Assembly (NCBI RefSeq): GCF_013305725.1
Contig: NZ_CP047883.1
Coordinates: 971,001 to 1,035,000 of the forward strand
Direction of reading: 5' to 3'
From: Streptococcus mitis
GTDB taxonomy: Bacteria; Bacillota; Bacilli; Lactobacillales; Streptococcaceae
DNA length: 64,000 nt
Position 1 is the first letter of the stretch, and each line of letters opens with the position of its first letter. The notes below the pieces were generated by a model. That model did not search any database. It saw only the letters and a program-made list of their open reading frames with translations, and was not told where the DNA came from. Position numbers and translations under genes: made by a program. Shown here piece after piece: positions 43,579 to 53,254 of this stretch.

Positions 43579-44469
43579 ATGGATTTTAGTAGTAAGATAG
43601 TCATAAATAAAGGCTGGTCAGATGATAAAAAATATTATGTGACAGATCAAAATCAGCAAAAATATTTCTTGCGTGTTTCTGATAAGGAGAAGTTAGATTC
43701 TAAAAAATTTGAATTTGATATGATGGAGAAAGTAGCTTCTCTTGGAGTTCCAATGTGTAGACCAATTAGCATAGAACTCTGCGATGACGAAGTACATTCT
43801 TTACACGAATGGATAGACGGGAAAGATGCAAGTGAAACCATTTTAACTGTTTCGCAAGAACAACAATACACTTACGGAGTAAAAGCAGGAAATATACTTC
43901 GAAAAATTCATTCACTTCCTGTTACAGAAGTTCGTGAAGATTGGGAACCCTTTTTTAATCGTAAAATTGATGAAAAAATCAAAAAATACAAAGAATGCCC
44001 CGTTCAATACGAAAATGGTCAGATTTTTATTGATTTTTTAAATGCAAATAGAGAATTATTAAAAGATAGACCTCAGGTTTTTCAACATGGAGATTATCAT
44101 ATCGGGAATTTCATGATTGGTGAAGATCGTAATATTTATGTCATTGACTTTGATCGATTTGACCTTGGAGATCCTTGGGAGGAATTCAATCGTATTGTGT
44201 GGTCAGCTCAAGTTTCACCTTCTTTTGCCTCTGGTATGATAGATGGATATTTTGATCATAAGGTTCCAGATTTATTTTGGAAACTTCTTGCTATCTATAT
44301 TGTAAATAACATAGTTGGTGCTCTTCCATGGTCTGTTCCTTACGGAGTTGAAGAAATATCAGTAATGCAAAATCAAGCTAAGGAAATTTTAGAATGGTAT
44401 GATGATATGAAGCAAATCATTCCTAGTTGGTATTTGATTGAGAAAAAGTTGAATAATAAAAGAGTTTAA
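43579..44469 (+). CDS. Aminoglycoside phosphotransferase-family kinase
   Basis: 296 residues. It has the protein-kinase-like fold: the Brenner motif VFQHGDYHIGNFMI (catalytic Asp, about residue 172) and VIDFDRFDLGDPWEEF (metal-binding Asp). The N-lobe begins VINKGWSDDKKYYVTDQ. Members phosphorylate aminoglycosides, macrolides or small metabolites; the substrate here is unknown and it may be a housekeeping kinase. ATG 43579 has GGAG upstream; a TTG one codon earlier is an alternative. Confidence 0.85.
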   Translation: MDFSSKIVINKGWSDDKKYYVTDQNQQKYFLRVSDKEKLDSKKFEFDMMEKVASLGVPMCRPISIELCDDEVHSLHEWIDGKDASETILTVSQEQQYTYGVKAGNILRKIHSLPVTEVREDWEPFFNRKIDEKIKKYKECPVQYENGQIFIDFLNANRELLKDRPQVFQHGDYHIGNFMIGEDRNIYVIDFDRFDLGDPWEEFNRIVWSAQVSPSFASGMIDGYFDHKVPDLFWKLLAIYIVNNIVGALPWSVPYGVEEISVMQNQAKEILEWYDDMKQIIPSWYLIEKKLNNKRV

Positions 44470-44732
44470 ATATCAATTTGAAAAAATGTCAAGATTATTT
44501 TTCTCATATTATAACAAATTCAATTCTTTATTAATACCTATCAAGAATTATCTTGAAAATTGGAATGATATTTAGGGGGCAAGTTAATGATTGGGATGTT
44601 AAGAGTAAAGAAGTTTAACAAGTTTACAAGTTAGCAAGTAAATTTATTAAGTGACAATTATCAGCTATAAAGTTGAAAAAAGGGAACTATACCAAAGAAA
44701 AAGAAATAATTAAATTAGAAGTAGTAGGTGAA

Positions 44733-45353
44733 ATGATGAGAATCGGAGTTATTCAAGCAAGTTCGCAAGCGACTAAAAATCAATTAATCTATGATGCTGT
44801 ATTAAAGTATGCTCCAAAGAAATCTGAGGTTATAAATTTTGGCTGTACGTTGGAAGAAAATGAAAAATACTCGTATATAGAGATTTCTATTCTTATAGGT
44901 ATCTTGTTGGCAAGTAGGACAGTTGATTTCGTTGTTACGGGCTGTTCTTCCGGACAAGGAATGATGCTTGCTTGTAATAGTATGCCTGATGTCATTTGCG
45001 GGTATGCACCTACACCGAATGATGCCTATTTATTTGCTCAGATTAATAATGGAAATGCGATATCATTACCATTAGGTGAAGATTATACATGGTCAGGTAC
45101 TGAAAATCTTGAAAGAACAATAGAAGCTCTTTTCTCGGAGCCATTTGGGCAAGGATACCCCAAGAGTGAGGCAGAAAGAAAGGTAAGAGATGCCGAGAAA
45201 CTTAAAGAAATAAGAAGAATCGGGCAGGTTCAGTTTGAAGAATTCGCAAATGTACTAGATATATCATTGTTTGAATCAATAAAGAGGAAACAGAATGTAA
45301 TTCAGAATGTAAAGGCGTATGGGAAGAAAGAAATAGCTGATTTAATGAAATGA
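44733..45353 (+). CDS. RpiB/LacA/LacB-family sugar-phosphate isomerase
   Basis: About 206 residues from ATG 44733. The core MRIGVIQASSQATKNQLIYD, VVTGCSSGQGMMLACNSMPD (the G-x-x-x-G-Q-G-M substrate loop) and NGNAISLPLG are those of the RpiB/LacAB fold, with the catalytic-loop Cys present (TGCSSGQG). The C-terminal 60 residues are longer than in RpiB. It may isomerise a pentose or hexose phosphate. An earlier TTG start is possible but has no ribosome site. Confidence 0.8.
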   Translation: MMRIGVIQASSQATKNQLIYDAVLKYAPKKSEVINFGCTLEENEKYSYIEISILIGILLASRTVDFVVTGCSSGQGMMLACNSMPDVICGYAPTPNDAYLFAQINNGNAISLPLGEDYTWSGTENLERTIEALFSEPFGQGYPKSEAERKVRDAEKLKEIRRIGQVQFEEFANVLDISLFESIKRKQNVIQNVKAYGKKEIADLMK

Positions 45354-45556
45354 GTAAATCACAGTTTGTCGGGGTAATACCTTTTAACGATAACCTTATG
45401 CTATTGTCAAAAGGTTTATAGACATGTTCCCACATACATGTTCACTTGGCATACATAGTGTTCACTGGTTTTATGTCGAGTGTGTGGTACTGCTTTTAAG
45501 AGCTGATTGAACAAGGAAAATTAGCTAGTGAAAGTCCTACAGTAAGGAGTTTAAAC

Positions 45557-46327
45557 ATGAAATTCCATGAATTTGGTGATAAGAATTTACCTCCTATCTT
45601 ACTGATACACGGTGGTGGCAGTTCTTGGTGGAATTATCTTCGTCAAGCACGAATCTTGTCAGAAAAATACCGTGTTATTTTACCTACTTTGAATGGTCAC
45701 GGCGAGGAATATCAACTTGCTTATGTTTCTACTGAAGATTCTGCATTGGAAATCTTGGACTATATCAAAGCAAACTGTGGTGGGAAATTGTTTGCAATCG
45801 GTGGTGTTTCACTTGGTGGTCAAATTGCCATGGAGCTTTTGTCTTTAGACAGTGAAATTGCTAAGAAGGCCATCATAGACGGAAGCCTCTGTATTCCTCA
45901 ACCAATGTTATCTAAAATCAGCATCTTTCTAGTGTCTCTATTTGGTAAACTGATGTTCAATAAATTCTCTTGCAAACTTCAGTTAAGCATGATGAACAAA
46001 CTCTATCCTAAACTAGCTTATTCAAAAGAAATAAAAGCTTATTATTTGGAGGATCTACCAAGGACGCCTGTTAAAACATTGGTGACCATTTACAAAAACT
46101 ATATGGGGCATTACAAGCTGAAAGATATGATTTCTGCTAGCAAGGCTCAGGTTCTGTATATCTATGGTGAAAAAGAATTGAACTGTGTGAAAGAATCAGC
46201 GAAATTATTTCATCAGCTACATCCAAATACGATTTTGTATGAAGCAAAGGGCTATAATCACGGCTATTTGTCAGCTTACCTGCCTCAAGAGTGGATTGAT
46301 TTGGTGGCACCGTTTTTAAAGAGTTAA
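45557..46327 (+). CDS. Alpha/beta hydrolase
   Basis: 256 residues. The oxyanion region LIHGGGSSWWNY, the nucleophile elbow GGVSLGGQIA (Ser about 95) and the C-terminal His in GYNHGYLSAYL give a full catalytic set. No signal peptide. A lipase/esterase-type enzyme with unknown substrate. AAGGAG ribosome site. Confidence 0.88.
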   Translation: MKFHEFGDKNLPPILLIHGGGSSWWNYLRQARILSEKYRVILPTLNGHGEEYQLAYVSTEDSALEILDYIKANCGGKLFAIGGVSLGGQIAMELLSLDSEIAKKAIIDGSLCIPQPMLSKISIFLVSLFGKLMFNKFSCKLQLSMMNKLYPKLAYSKEIKAYYLEDLPRTPVKTLVTIYKNYMGHYKLKDMISASKAQVLYIYGEKELNCVKESAKLFHQLHPNTILYEAKGYNHGYLSAYLPQEWIDLVAPFLKS

Positions 46328-46374
46328 CCATTGGGAATGTTTAATAAATCTGATATGTCACAAGGAGGAATCTT

Positions 46375-47216
46375 ATGCTAGGAGCAATTGTTGGAGATAT
46401 TGTAGGTTCTGTTTACGAATGGAACAATATCAAAACGAAGGACTTTCCTTTATTTCGGAAGGACTGCTTTTTTACAGATGACACGGTTATGACCTGTGCT
46501 GTTGCAGAAGCGATTATGAATGGGGGACAAAAAGACGACTTTATTGATGCCATGAAGAAATATGGAAGGATGTATCCTGATGCTGATTACGGTGCTCGGT
46601 TTAATGCATGGCTAAACAGCGATAACCGTGAGCCTTATAATAGCTTTGGGAATGGATCAGCTATGCGTGTTTCTCCATGTGCTTGGATCATGGACTGTGG
46701 TTTTTATGCGAGAGCTGGTACGTTGCCATCATCTAGAGGACTTGCGAGTCTTTCTGCAGAGGTAACTCATAATCATCCAGAAGGTATTAAAGGTGCAATG
46801 GCTACAGCTGATGCTATCTTTCTGTGTCGTTTTTACTTTGGTGGTCATTGTAGAGAATACGAGCAACCAATTAACGACAATCCTACGGAGTGTAAAAGAC
46901 GGATTAAGGATTATATAGAGAAGGAATACAGCTACAATCTATCTCAAACTTTAGATGAAATCCGTCCTAACTATCGTTTCAACGAAACATGTCAGGAAAC
47001 TGTCCCTCAAGCCATTATTGCCTTTCTTGAAAGTAGAGACTTCGAAGATGCGATAAGAAATGCCATCTCACATGGTGGCGACAGTGATACACTGGCAGCA
47101 TAGCAGAGGCAGCTTATGGTATTCCTGACTGGATAAAGGATAATGCCTATTCTTACTTGGATGAACCCTTAAAGGATGTAGTTAGAAGATGGGAAAATAG
47201 AATAAAAGCGTATTAA
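46375..47216 (+). pseudogene. ADP-ribosylglycohydrolase (DraG family), frameshifted
   Basis: The first frame has the family's metal-binding start (GAIVGDIVGSVYEW, FFTDDTVMTCAVAEA) and runs to HGGDSDTLAA, where TAG occurs at 47101. The other frame continues SIAEAAYGIPDWIKDNAYSY to TAA at 47216, the normal C-terminus. Loss of a few codons' worth of bases between GCAGCA and GCAGC (expected ...A-A-I-x-G-S-I-A-E-A...) explains the shift. The last metal ligands are within the intact frame, so residual function cannot be excluded. Confidence 0.85.
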
Positions 47217-47325
47217 TCTCCAGTACGTCAGATTTCTCTTTTCTGTATTTTCGTAGTATAATAGGGATACGTTTAGTTTCATATAATGAGATATATATTT
47301 TTAACGAATATTAAGGAGAACATTA

Positions 47326-48207
47326 ATGAAAAAAGCAATGGTAATTATCAACCCTACTTCTGGTGGCGAAAAGGCTTTGGATTACAAAGAAAAGCTGGAG
47401 AATAAAGCAAAAGAATACTTTGAGCACGTGGAAACCAAAATTACCGAAAAGGCGCTGGATGCAACACATTTTGCTGAAGAAGCTTCTCGTGAGCAGTACG
47501 ATGCAGTGGTTGTTTTCGGTGGGGATGGGACTGTCAATGAAGTCATTTCGGGTATTGCTGAGAGAGACTACATTCCTAAGTTAGGGATTATCCCTGGTGG
47601 CACGGGTAACCTCATTACAAAACTGTTGGAAATCAATCAAGACATCGACGGAGCTATTGATGAGCTTGATTTCAATCTCACCAACAAAATCGATATCGGT
47701 AAAGCAAATGATAACTATTTTGGTTATATTTTTAGTATCGGTTCACTTCCTGAGGCGATTCACAATGTTGAAATCGAGGACAAGACAAAATTCGGTATTT
47801 TAGCCTATGCTGTAAATACCATGAAGTCCGTTATGACAGATCAGGTCTTTAACATTAAGATTGAGACAGAAAATGGAAATTATGTTGGTGAAGCTAGTCA
47901 TGTTTTGGTTCTCTTGACAAATTACTTCGCTGATAAGAAAATCTTTGAAGAAGACAAAGATGGCTATGCCAACATTTTGATTCTGAAAGATGCGTCTCTA
48001 TTCTCCAAATTATCCGTTATTCCTGATTTACTAAAAGGAGATGTTGTCGGCAATGATAATATTGAGTATATCAGAGCGCGTAATATTAAGATCTCTTCAG
48101 ATAGTGAATTGGAATCAGATGTTGACGGCGATAAATCGGATAACCTACCTGTTGAAATCAAAGTCCTAGCTCAACGAGTAGAAGTATTTTCAAAACCGAA
48201 AGAGTAG
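47326..48207 (+). CDS. Diacylglycerol/lipid kinase (DgkB/YegS family)
   Basis: 293 residues. The NTP-binding start is INPTSGGEKALDY, and the family hallmarks are VVFGGDGTVNEVISGI (GGDGT) and GIIPGGTGNLI. It phosphorylates diacylglycerol or a related lipid at the membrane surface. AAGGAG site. Complete. Confidence 0.9.
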   Translation: MKKAMVIINPTSGGEKALDYKEKLENKAKEYFEHVETKITEKALDATHFAEEASREQYDAVVVFGGDGTVNEVISGIAERDYIPKLGIIPGGTGNLITKLLEINQDIDGAIDELDFNLTNKIDIGKANDNYFGYIFSIGSLPEAIHNVEIEDKTKFGILAYAVNTMKSVMTDQVFNIKIETENGNYVGEASHVLVLLTNYFADKKIFEEDKDGYANILILKDASLFSKLSVIPDLLKGDVVGNDNIEYIRARNIKISSDSELESDVDGDKSDNLPVEIKVLAQRVEVFSKPKE

Positions 48208-48270
48208 AAATTAAAAATTAGTTTATTATTCACAACGAAATTAAGTTCTATATCAACGATTGGAGGAGGA

Positions 48271-48762
48271 ATGAATTCTCTATTTGATGAATTTCGAACA
48301 ATTTGTTCTCATTTAAACCAAGTCGGAATCACTCCGACGCTCATGGGGTCTTTGGGGTTTGAATACCGATCAAATGAAGAATGGGGGCCGTCTGACATTG
48401 ACATTCATGTTCCTGGTGACCCTAGAGGTTGGGAAGCACCTGATCATCTCAGAATTTATGACTGGGACAAGATAATGAAAGTGATGAACCACTTGGGCTA
48501 TACCTTGGTAGATATTCACGAGCACGAATTCCAAAAAGATGGCGTGAGCGTTGAATTTGGAAGTATCAATTCATTACCAGATTTTGCAGGAGTTTCGGAA
48601 TCGGATATAGAGCTGATTCATCTCGAAAACATCACTTTTCGCGTTCCAAGTTTAGAACAGTATTTAAGTATTTACAAGGCTTCTTCCCAAGATTCTTATC
48701 GAAATAACCACAATAACAATAAGGATTTTAAAAAAATTGAGTGGCTGGAAAGACATTTGTAA
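48271..48762 (+). CDS. Nucleotidyltransferase-like protein of unknown function
   Basis: 163 residues. TLMGSLGFEYRSNEEWGPSD, then IDIHVPGD, resembles the G-S-x(n)-D-x-D signature of the nucleotidyltransferase fold, as in small streptococcal proteins sometimes mis-annotated as phosphoribosylanthranilate isomerase. The C-terminus (VPSLEQYLSIYKASS) also fits minimal nucleotidyltransferases. GGAGGAGG ribosome site. Function unknown. Confidence 0.65.
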   Translation: MNSLFDEFRTICSHLNQVGITPTLMGSLGFEYRSNEEWGPSDIDIHVPGDPRGWEAPDHLRIYDWDKIMKVMNHLGYTLVDIHEHEFQKDGVSVEFGSINSLPDFAGVSESDIELIHLENITFRVPSLEQYLSIYKASSQDSYRNNHNNNKDFKKIEWLERHL

Positions 48763-48845
48763 ATCATCATTTGAAAAGTAGCAAGTTGTAAGACTGGCTG
48801 CTTTTTTATTTATAGAACCAAACCACTAGAATCTACGGACAAGCC

Positions 48846-48899
48846 TTGAAAATAAAATACGAAAGTAGTATACTAGAATCACAATTGTGAAAACGTTTG
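48846..48899 (+). promoter_or_regulatory. Promoter and cre-like site of the GH13 gene
   Basis: TTGAAA (48846-48851), 17 bases and TATACT (48869-48874) form a good promoter. TGAAAACGTTTGCG (48888-48901, about 14 bases downstream of the -10) matches the catabolite-responsive element consensus TGWNANCGNTNWCA at all but two positions. CcpA repression in glucose is plausible. Confidence 0.6.
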
Positions 48900-48937
48900 C
48901 GTCGCAAATGCAACCAAGTAAATCAGGAGACAAATTG

Positions 48938-50677
48938 ATGGAATTAAGCGCTATTTTCCATAGGCCTGAGTCGGAGTATGCCTATCTTTATAAGGATAAG
49001 AAGCTTCATATTCGGATTCGAACTAAGAAAGATGACATTGAAAGCATCAACTTGCATTATGGGGACCCTTTTATCTTTATGGAGGAGTTTTATCAAGATA
49101 CAAAGAAAATGGCCAAGATAACTTCTGATGCCATCTTTGATTATTGGCAGGTTGAAGTGTCCGTTGACTTTGCACGTATCCAGTATCTCTTTGAAGTCAC
49201 GGATACAGAAGGTCAAAGTATTTTGTATGGTGATAAAGGTTGTGTGGAAAATTCTCTAGAAAATTTCCATGCTATTGGGAATGGATTTAAGTTGCCCTAT
49301 CTTCATGAGATTGATGCATGCAAGGTTCCTGACTGGGTTTCAAATACGGTATGGTATCAGATATTTCCTGAGAGATTTGCCAATGGAAATGCTTTATTAA
49401 ACCCAGAAGGGTCATTAGACTGGGATTCATCAAGCACACCTAATAGTGATGATTTCTTTGGTGGTGATTTACAGGGGATTATTGACCATCTGGATTACTT
49501 GCAAGACTTGGGAATTACTGGACTTTATCTTTGTCCTATCTTTGAATCTACGAGCAATCATAAGTACAATACGACGGATTACTTTGAAATCGACCATCAT
49601 TTTGGAGACAAGGAAACCTTTCGAGAGCTGGTCGAGCAAGCTCATCAACGTGGTGTGAAAATCATGCTGGATGCTGTATTTAACCATATAGGTTCGCAAT
49701 CGCCTCAATGGCAAGATGTTGTCAAAAATGGTAAGGAGTCTGCATACAAAGATTGGTTCCATATTCAACAATTCCCAGTGATGACTGAAAAACTAGCCAA
49801 CAAGAGAGAGTTGCCTTATCATGCTTTTGGTTTCGAGGACTATATGCCTAAGCTAAATACGGCCAATCCAGAGGTCAAGGATTATCTTTTAAAGGTTGCG
49901 ACTTATTGGATTGAAGAGTTTGATATTGATGCTTGGCGTTTGGATGTGGCTAATGAGATTGATCATCAGTTTTGGAAGGATTTTCGAAAAGCAGTTTTAG
50001 CTAAAAGGCCTGATCTTTATATCCTTGGAGAAGTCTGGCATACGTCTCAGCCTTGGCTAAATGGAGATGAGTTCCATGCGGTCATGAATTATCCTTTATC
50101 TGATAGCATCAAGGAGTATTTTTTACGAGGTATTAAGAAGACAGACCAATTCATCGATGAAATCAATGGTCAGTCTATGTATTACAAGCAGCAGATTTCA
50201 GAGGTTATGTTTAATCTCTTGGATTCGCATGATACAGAGCGAATCTTGTGGACGGCAAATGAAGACGTTCAACTGGTTAAATCAGCCCTAGCCTTTCTCT
50301 TTTTACAAAAAGGAACACCCTGCATCTATTACGGAACCGAGTTAGCCTTAACCGGAGGACCAGACCCAGATTGCCGTCGTTGTATGCCTTGGGAACGCGT
50401 ATCAAGTGACAATGATATGTTGAATTTTATGAAGAAGCTAATCAAGATTCGCAAACACGCGTCAGCAATCATTTCGCAAGGCAAGTACAGCCTAAAAGAA
50501 ATCAAACAAAATGTAGTTGCCTTGGAATGGACATACGAAGGCCGGGTCCTTAAAGCCATCTTTAATCAATCAAAAGATGATTATCTTTTAGAAAAGGAAG
50601 CAGTAGCACTAGCAAGCAATTGCCAAGAACTAGAGAATCAGCTTGTGATTTCTCCAAATGGATTTGTGATTTTCTAA
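48938..50677 (+). CDS. GH13 cyclomaltodextrinase/neopullulanase-type glucosidase
   Basis: 579 residues from ATG 48938 (AGGAG nine bases upstream). The N-terminal beta domain is typical of GH13_20. Conserved regions: DAVFNHIG (I), AWRLDVANEID (II, nucleophile Asp), ILGEVWH (III, Glu), LLDSHDTERI (IV). No signal peptide, so it acts on imported maltodextrins or cyclodextrins in the cytoplasm. The probable cre site upstream fits control by carbon source. Intact. Confidence 0.9.
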   Translation: MELSAIFHRPESEYAYLYKDKKLHIRIRTKKDDIESINLHYGDPFIFMEEFYQDTKKMAKITSDAIFDYWQVEVSVDFARIQYLFEVTDTEGQSILYGDKGCVENSLENFHAIGNGFKLPYLHEIDACKVPDWVSNTVWYQIFPERFANGNALLNPEGSLDWDSSSTPNSDDFFGGDLQGIIDHLDYLQDLGITGLYLCPIFESTSNHKYNTTDYFEIDHHFGDKETFRELVEQAHQRGVKIMLDAVFNHIGSQSPQWQDVVKNGKESAYKDWFHIQQFPVMTEKLANKRELPYHAFGFEDYMPKLNTANPEVKDYLLKVATYWIEEFDIDAWRLDVANEIDHQFWKDFRKAVLAKRPDLYILGEVWHTSQPWLNGDEFHAVMNYPLSDSIKEYFLRGIKKTDQFIDEINGQSMYYKQQISEVMFNLLDSHDTERILWTANEDVQLVKSALAFLFLQKGTPCIYYGTELALTGGPDPDCRRCMPWERVSSDNDMLNFMKKLIKIRKHASAIISQGKYSLKEIKQNVVALEWTYEGRVLKAIFNQSKDDYLLEKEAVALASNCQELENQLVISPNGFVIF

Positions 50678-50762
50678 AAAGTAGTGGATGAAGATTATGG
50701 TCTTAAGTTCAATTTATATAGTATAATAAGGCTAGTTACTAAACCTGTAAAAGGAGAAAGAG

Positions 50763-51635
50763 ATGAAGAAATCAAGAAAATTAACCACATTAGGAATCTG
50801 TTCCTTCTTGTTTTTAGGCTTGGCTGCTTGTCAACAACAAAATACTACTTCTGAAGGGACGAATCAAAGACAAAGTAGTTCAGCGAAAGTTCCATGGAAA
50901 GCTTCATACACAAATCTAAACAATCAGGTAAGTACAGAAGAGGTCAAATCTCTCTTATCAGCCCATTTGGATTCAAATAGTGTTGATTCATTTTTTAATC
51001 TTGTAAATGATTATAATACCATTGTCGGCTCAACTGGCCTATCAGGAGATTTCACTTCCTTTACTCACACAGAATACGATGTTGAGAAAATTAGCAACCT
51101 TTGGAATCAAAAGAAGGGCGATTTCGTTGGTACAAACTGTCGTATCAATAGTTATTGTCTCTTGAAACATAGTATTACAATTCCTAAGTTAGAAAAAAAC
51201 GATGACTTACTTTTCCTAGATAATGATGCCATTGATAAAGGTCAGGTTTTTGATTCCAAAGACAAAGAAGAGTTTGATGTGCTTTTTTCTAGGGTCAAAA
51301 CAGAAGCAACTACGGATGTGAAGGTCCATGCTGAGAAGATGGAAAAATTCTTTTCTCAATTTCAATTTAACGACAAAGCTCGAATGCTATCTGTGGTCTT
51401 GCACGACAATCTGGATGGTGAGTATCTGTTTGTTGGACACGTTGGTGTTTTAGTGCCTGCTGATGATGGTTTCTTATTTGTAGAGAAATTGACTTTCGAA
51501 GAGCCCTACCAAGCGATTAAATTTGCCAGCAAGGAAGATTGCTACAAGTATTTAGGCACCAAGTATGCGGATTACACAGGTGACAGACTGGCTAAGCCTT
51601 TCATCATGGATAATGATAAGTGGGTTAAGCTTTGA
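50763..51635 (+). CDS. Lipoprotein of DUF4300 type
   Basis: 290 residues. The signal peptide with lipobox is FLFLGLAACQQQ (Cys about 22), a lipid-anchored surface protein. The mature part has a DUF4300-like pattern (TNCRINSYCLLKHSITIPKL, RMLSVVLHDNLDGEYLFVGH). Function unknown; this family is common in the mitis group. AAAGGAG ribosome site; promoter TTACTAAA/TATAAT-like region at 50720-50735. Confidence 0.8.
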   Translation: MKKSRKLTTLGICSFLFLGLAACQQQNTTSEGTNQRQSSSAKVPWKASYTNLNNQVSTEEVKSLLSAHLDSNSVDSFFNLVNDYNTIVGSTGLSGDFTSFTHTEYDVEKISNLWNQKKGDFVGTNCRINSYCLLKHSITIPKLEKNDDLLFLDNDAIDKGQVFDSKDKEEFDVLFSRVKTEATTDVKVHAEKMEKFFSQFQFNDKARMLSVVLHDNLDGEYLFVGHVGVLVPADDGFLFVEKLTFEEPYQAIKFASKEDCYKYLGTKYADYTGDRLAKPFIMDNDKWVKL

Positions 51636-51663
51636 TAGTGGTAAGATATGACAGTAATCCTAG

Positions 51664-51810
51664 GATATTTATATTTTTGATGAGTTAATCATTAATAGCC
51701 AGGAACCACGAAAAAATGAAACATTTATTAGTTATATCCAAAGATACGATATTGATGGGGAAGGCTATCAATCAGAGGTATAGGAAGTGACTGAGGAGGA
51801 AGATTCATAA
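51664..51810 (+). pseudogene. Gene remnant with in-frame stop
   Basis: An open frame without a start reads DELIINSQEPRKNETFISYI, then QRYDIDGEGYQSEV, TAG, EVTEEEDS, TAA. The acidic tail after the TAG remains in frame, which suggests a degraded 3' gene end. No family recognised. Intergenic DNA around it shows nothing else. Confidence 0.4.
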
Positions 51811-51922
51811 TTAAAAATCAGAGTCTTCTTATTAGTATTCCACATATTTCAAAACAGTACATTTGTAGTTTTATATGGATTGGTATATAATTTAACATAG
51901 AGAAAATAGGAGGATTAATCGA

Positions 51923-52234
51923 ATGGAATTAAAAGATTTTACAGAAAAAGAACAGGAAATGATTAAGAAGGGGCTTACGACGTCTAAGATTAGTGACAAG
52001 GAAACTGCTAAAAAAATTCTTGCACTTATCCCACAAGACTTGATTAAGCGAATCCCATTTTTCGTCAGAAAACACGCTACGACACGTACGATTAAACGCA
52101 TTTCAATTGAACACCCTGAACTCTACGCTGCAGCTCAAACAAGTGGTGAGATTCCAGAAAAAGAACGCGAAGAATTACGTCAGATTATCACAACTATCTT
52201 TGAACAAAAGATGAATAAGCATAGTATTAAGTAG
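51923..52234 (+). CDS. Hypothetical protein, 103 aa
   Basis: A soluble helical protein (FTEKEQEMIKKGLTTSKISD, later RKHATTRTIKRISIEHPELY). AGGAGG site and clean start. It sits three bases before the hydrolase pseudogene. No domain recognised; small conserved proteins like this exist in mitis-group streptococci. Confidence 0.65.
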   Translation: MELKDFTEKEQEMIKKGLTTSKISDKETAKKILALIPQDLIKRIPFFVRKHATTRTIKRISIEHPELYAAAQTSGEIPEKEREELRQIITTIFEQKMNKHSIK

Positions 52235-52237
52235 AAA

Positions 52238-52953
52238 ATGAAAAAATATTTTATTGGCGGTTTGGGAAGCAATGTCTATCATAGCAAGGATTTTTTTCAA
52301 GAACTAAATTCGCAGATTTATTTTCTAAATCCATATGAAAAGCATCTTCGAGATGAAACAGAATTGAAATCATGGTTTAAAAATGAGATTGTAGAGGAAG
52401 AATCTATATGTCTGATAGGTCATTCTCTTGGAGGAGATTTGGCGGTTATCTTGCATCGGAATTTTATGAAGTGACAAAACTGATTCTTTTGGATGGTGGC
52501 TATCTAGATTTAGATAAGATTTTACCTTTAGATACAGAGTTAAAGGAAACTAAAAACTATATTGAATCTCAAGTCGTTTCGGACTTAAATCTTCTTATTT
52601 CTAAAGAAAAATCCGAAGCAAAGCATTGGTCAGAAAATATGGAGAAAGCCGTAAGACAGTCCTATCACTGGAATGCGGAGTATAATAGATATGAGTTAGC
52701 TATAAAATATGAAAATATAGAAGCGATACTCCGCCTACGAAGAAAAATCCAAGCTTTTAAGAGAGAAGTGGGAGATGCTTTGTTTATCAGTCCTCGCTAT
52801 CCTAATGAAGCTACATGGAGAGAGGAAGCCCTAAAAGAATTGCCAGATTATTTTGATACTATTTTTCTAGAAAACGTTAGCCATGAAGTTTATACTGAAG
52901 CACCCAAAGAAATCGCTAGTATGATTAATGAGTGGCTCGCTTATTCTCAATGA
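52238..52953 (+). pseudogene. Alpha/beta hydrolase, disrupted at the nucleophile loop
   Basis: Frame 1 (52238-52474) runs to LIGHSLGGDLA and then goes astray to a stop. A second frame (from about 52440) continues GYLASEFYEVTKLILLDGGY to the end at 52953, with the catalytic His in NVSHEVYTE. An extra segment of about 11 bases (AGATTTGGCGG) between GGAGG and TTATCTTGC accounts for the shift. The intact gene would give about 235 residues. The catalytic elbow G-H-S-L-G-G is exactly at the break. Confidence 0.8.
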
Positions 52954-53219
52954 GCTACTTGTATTGCTTGAAAAAAAAGCATGTTTTTACCAATGCTAAT
53001 AAACGAACCGCTTTATTCGTTTTGGTGAAATTTATACAATTAAATGGCTATCGTTTTTCTGTTACCATTAATTAAATAAGCACAAGATTCGTTAAGATAC
53101 ATTTAAAAGAACTAGTGGACTAGTTCTTTTTATATCCGCTTTCACATTATACAACTTATTCAAATCTATATAAAATATTATTTTTCCGAACAAAAATAGA
53201 TATTTTTTTTAAAAAGTAC
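52954..53219. other. AT-rich intergenic region
   Basis: No gene is seen. A short pair (ACTAGTGGACTAGT) occurs at about 53110-53123, and T-rich tracts lead into the promoter of the structured RNA. Confidence 0.5.
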
Positions 53220-53248
53220 TTTACAGAGTGTTTGAAGTATGATATAGT
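53220..53248 (+). promoter_or_regulatory. Promoter of structured RNA / polyamine operon
   Basis: TTTACA (53220-53225), 17 bases and TATAGT (53243-53248): a good sigma-A promoter that starts the RNA described next. Confidence 0.7.
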
Positions 53249-53254
53249 AATAAA

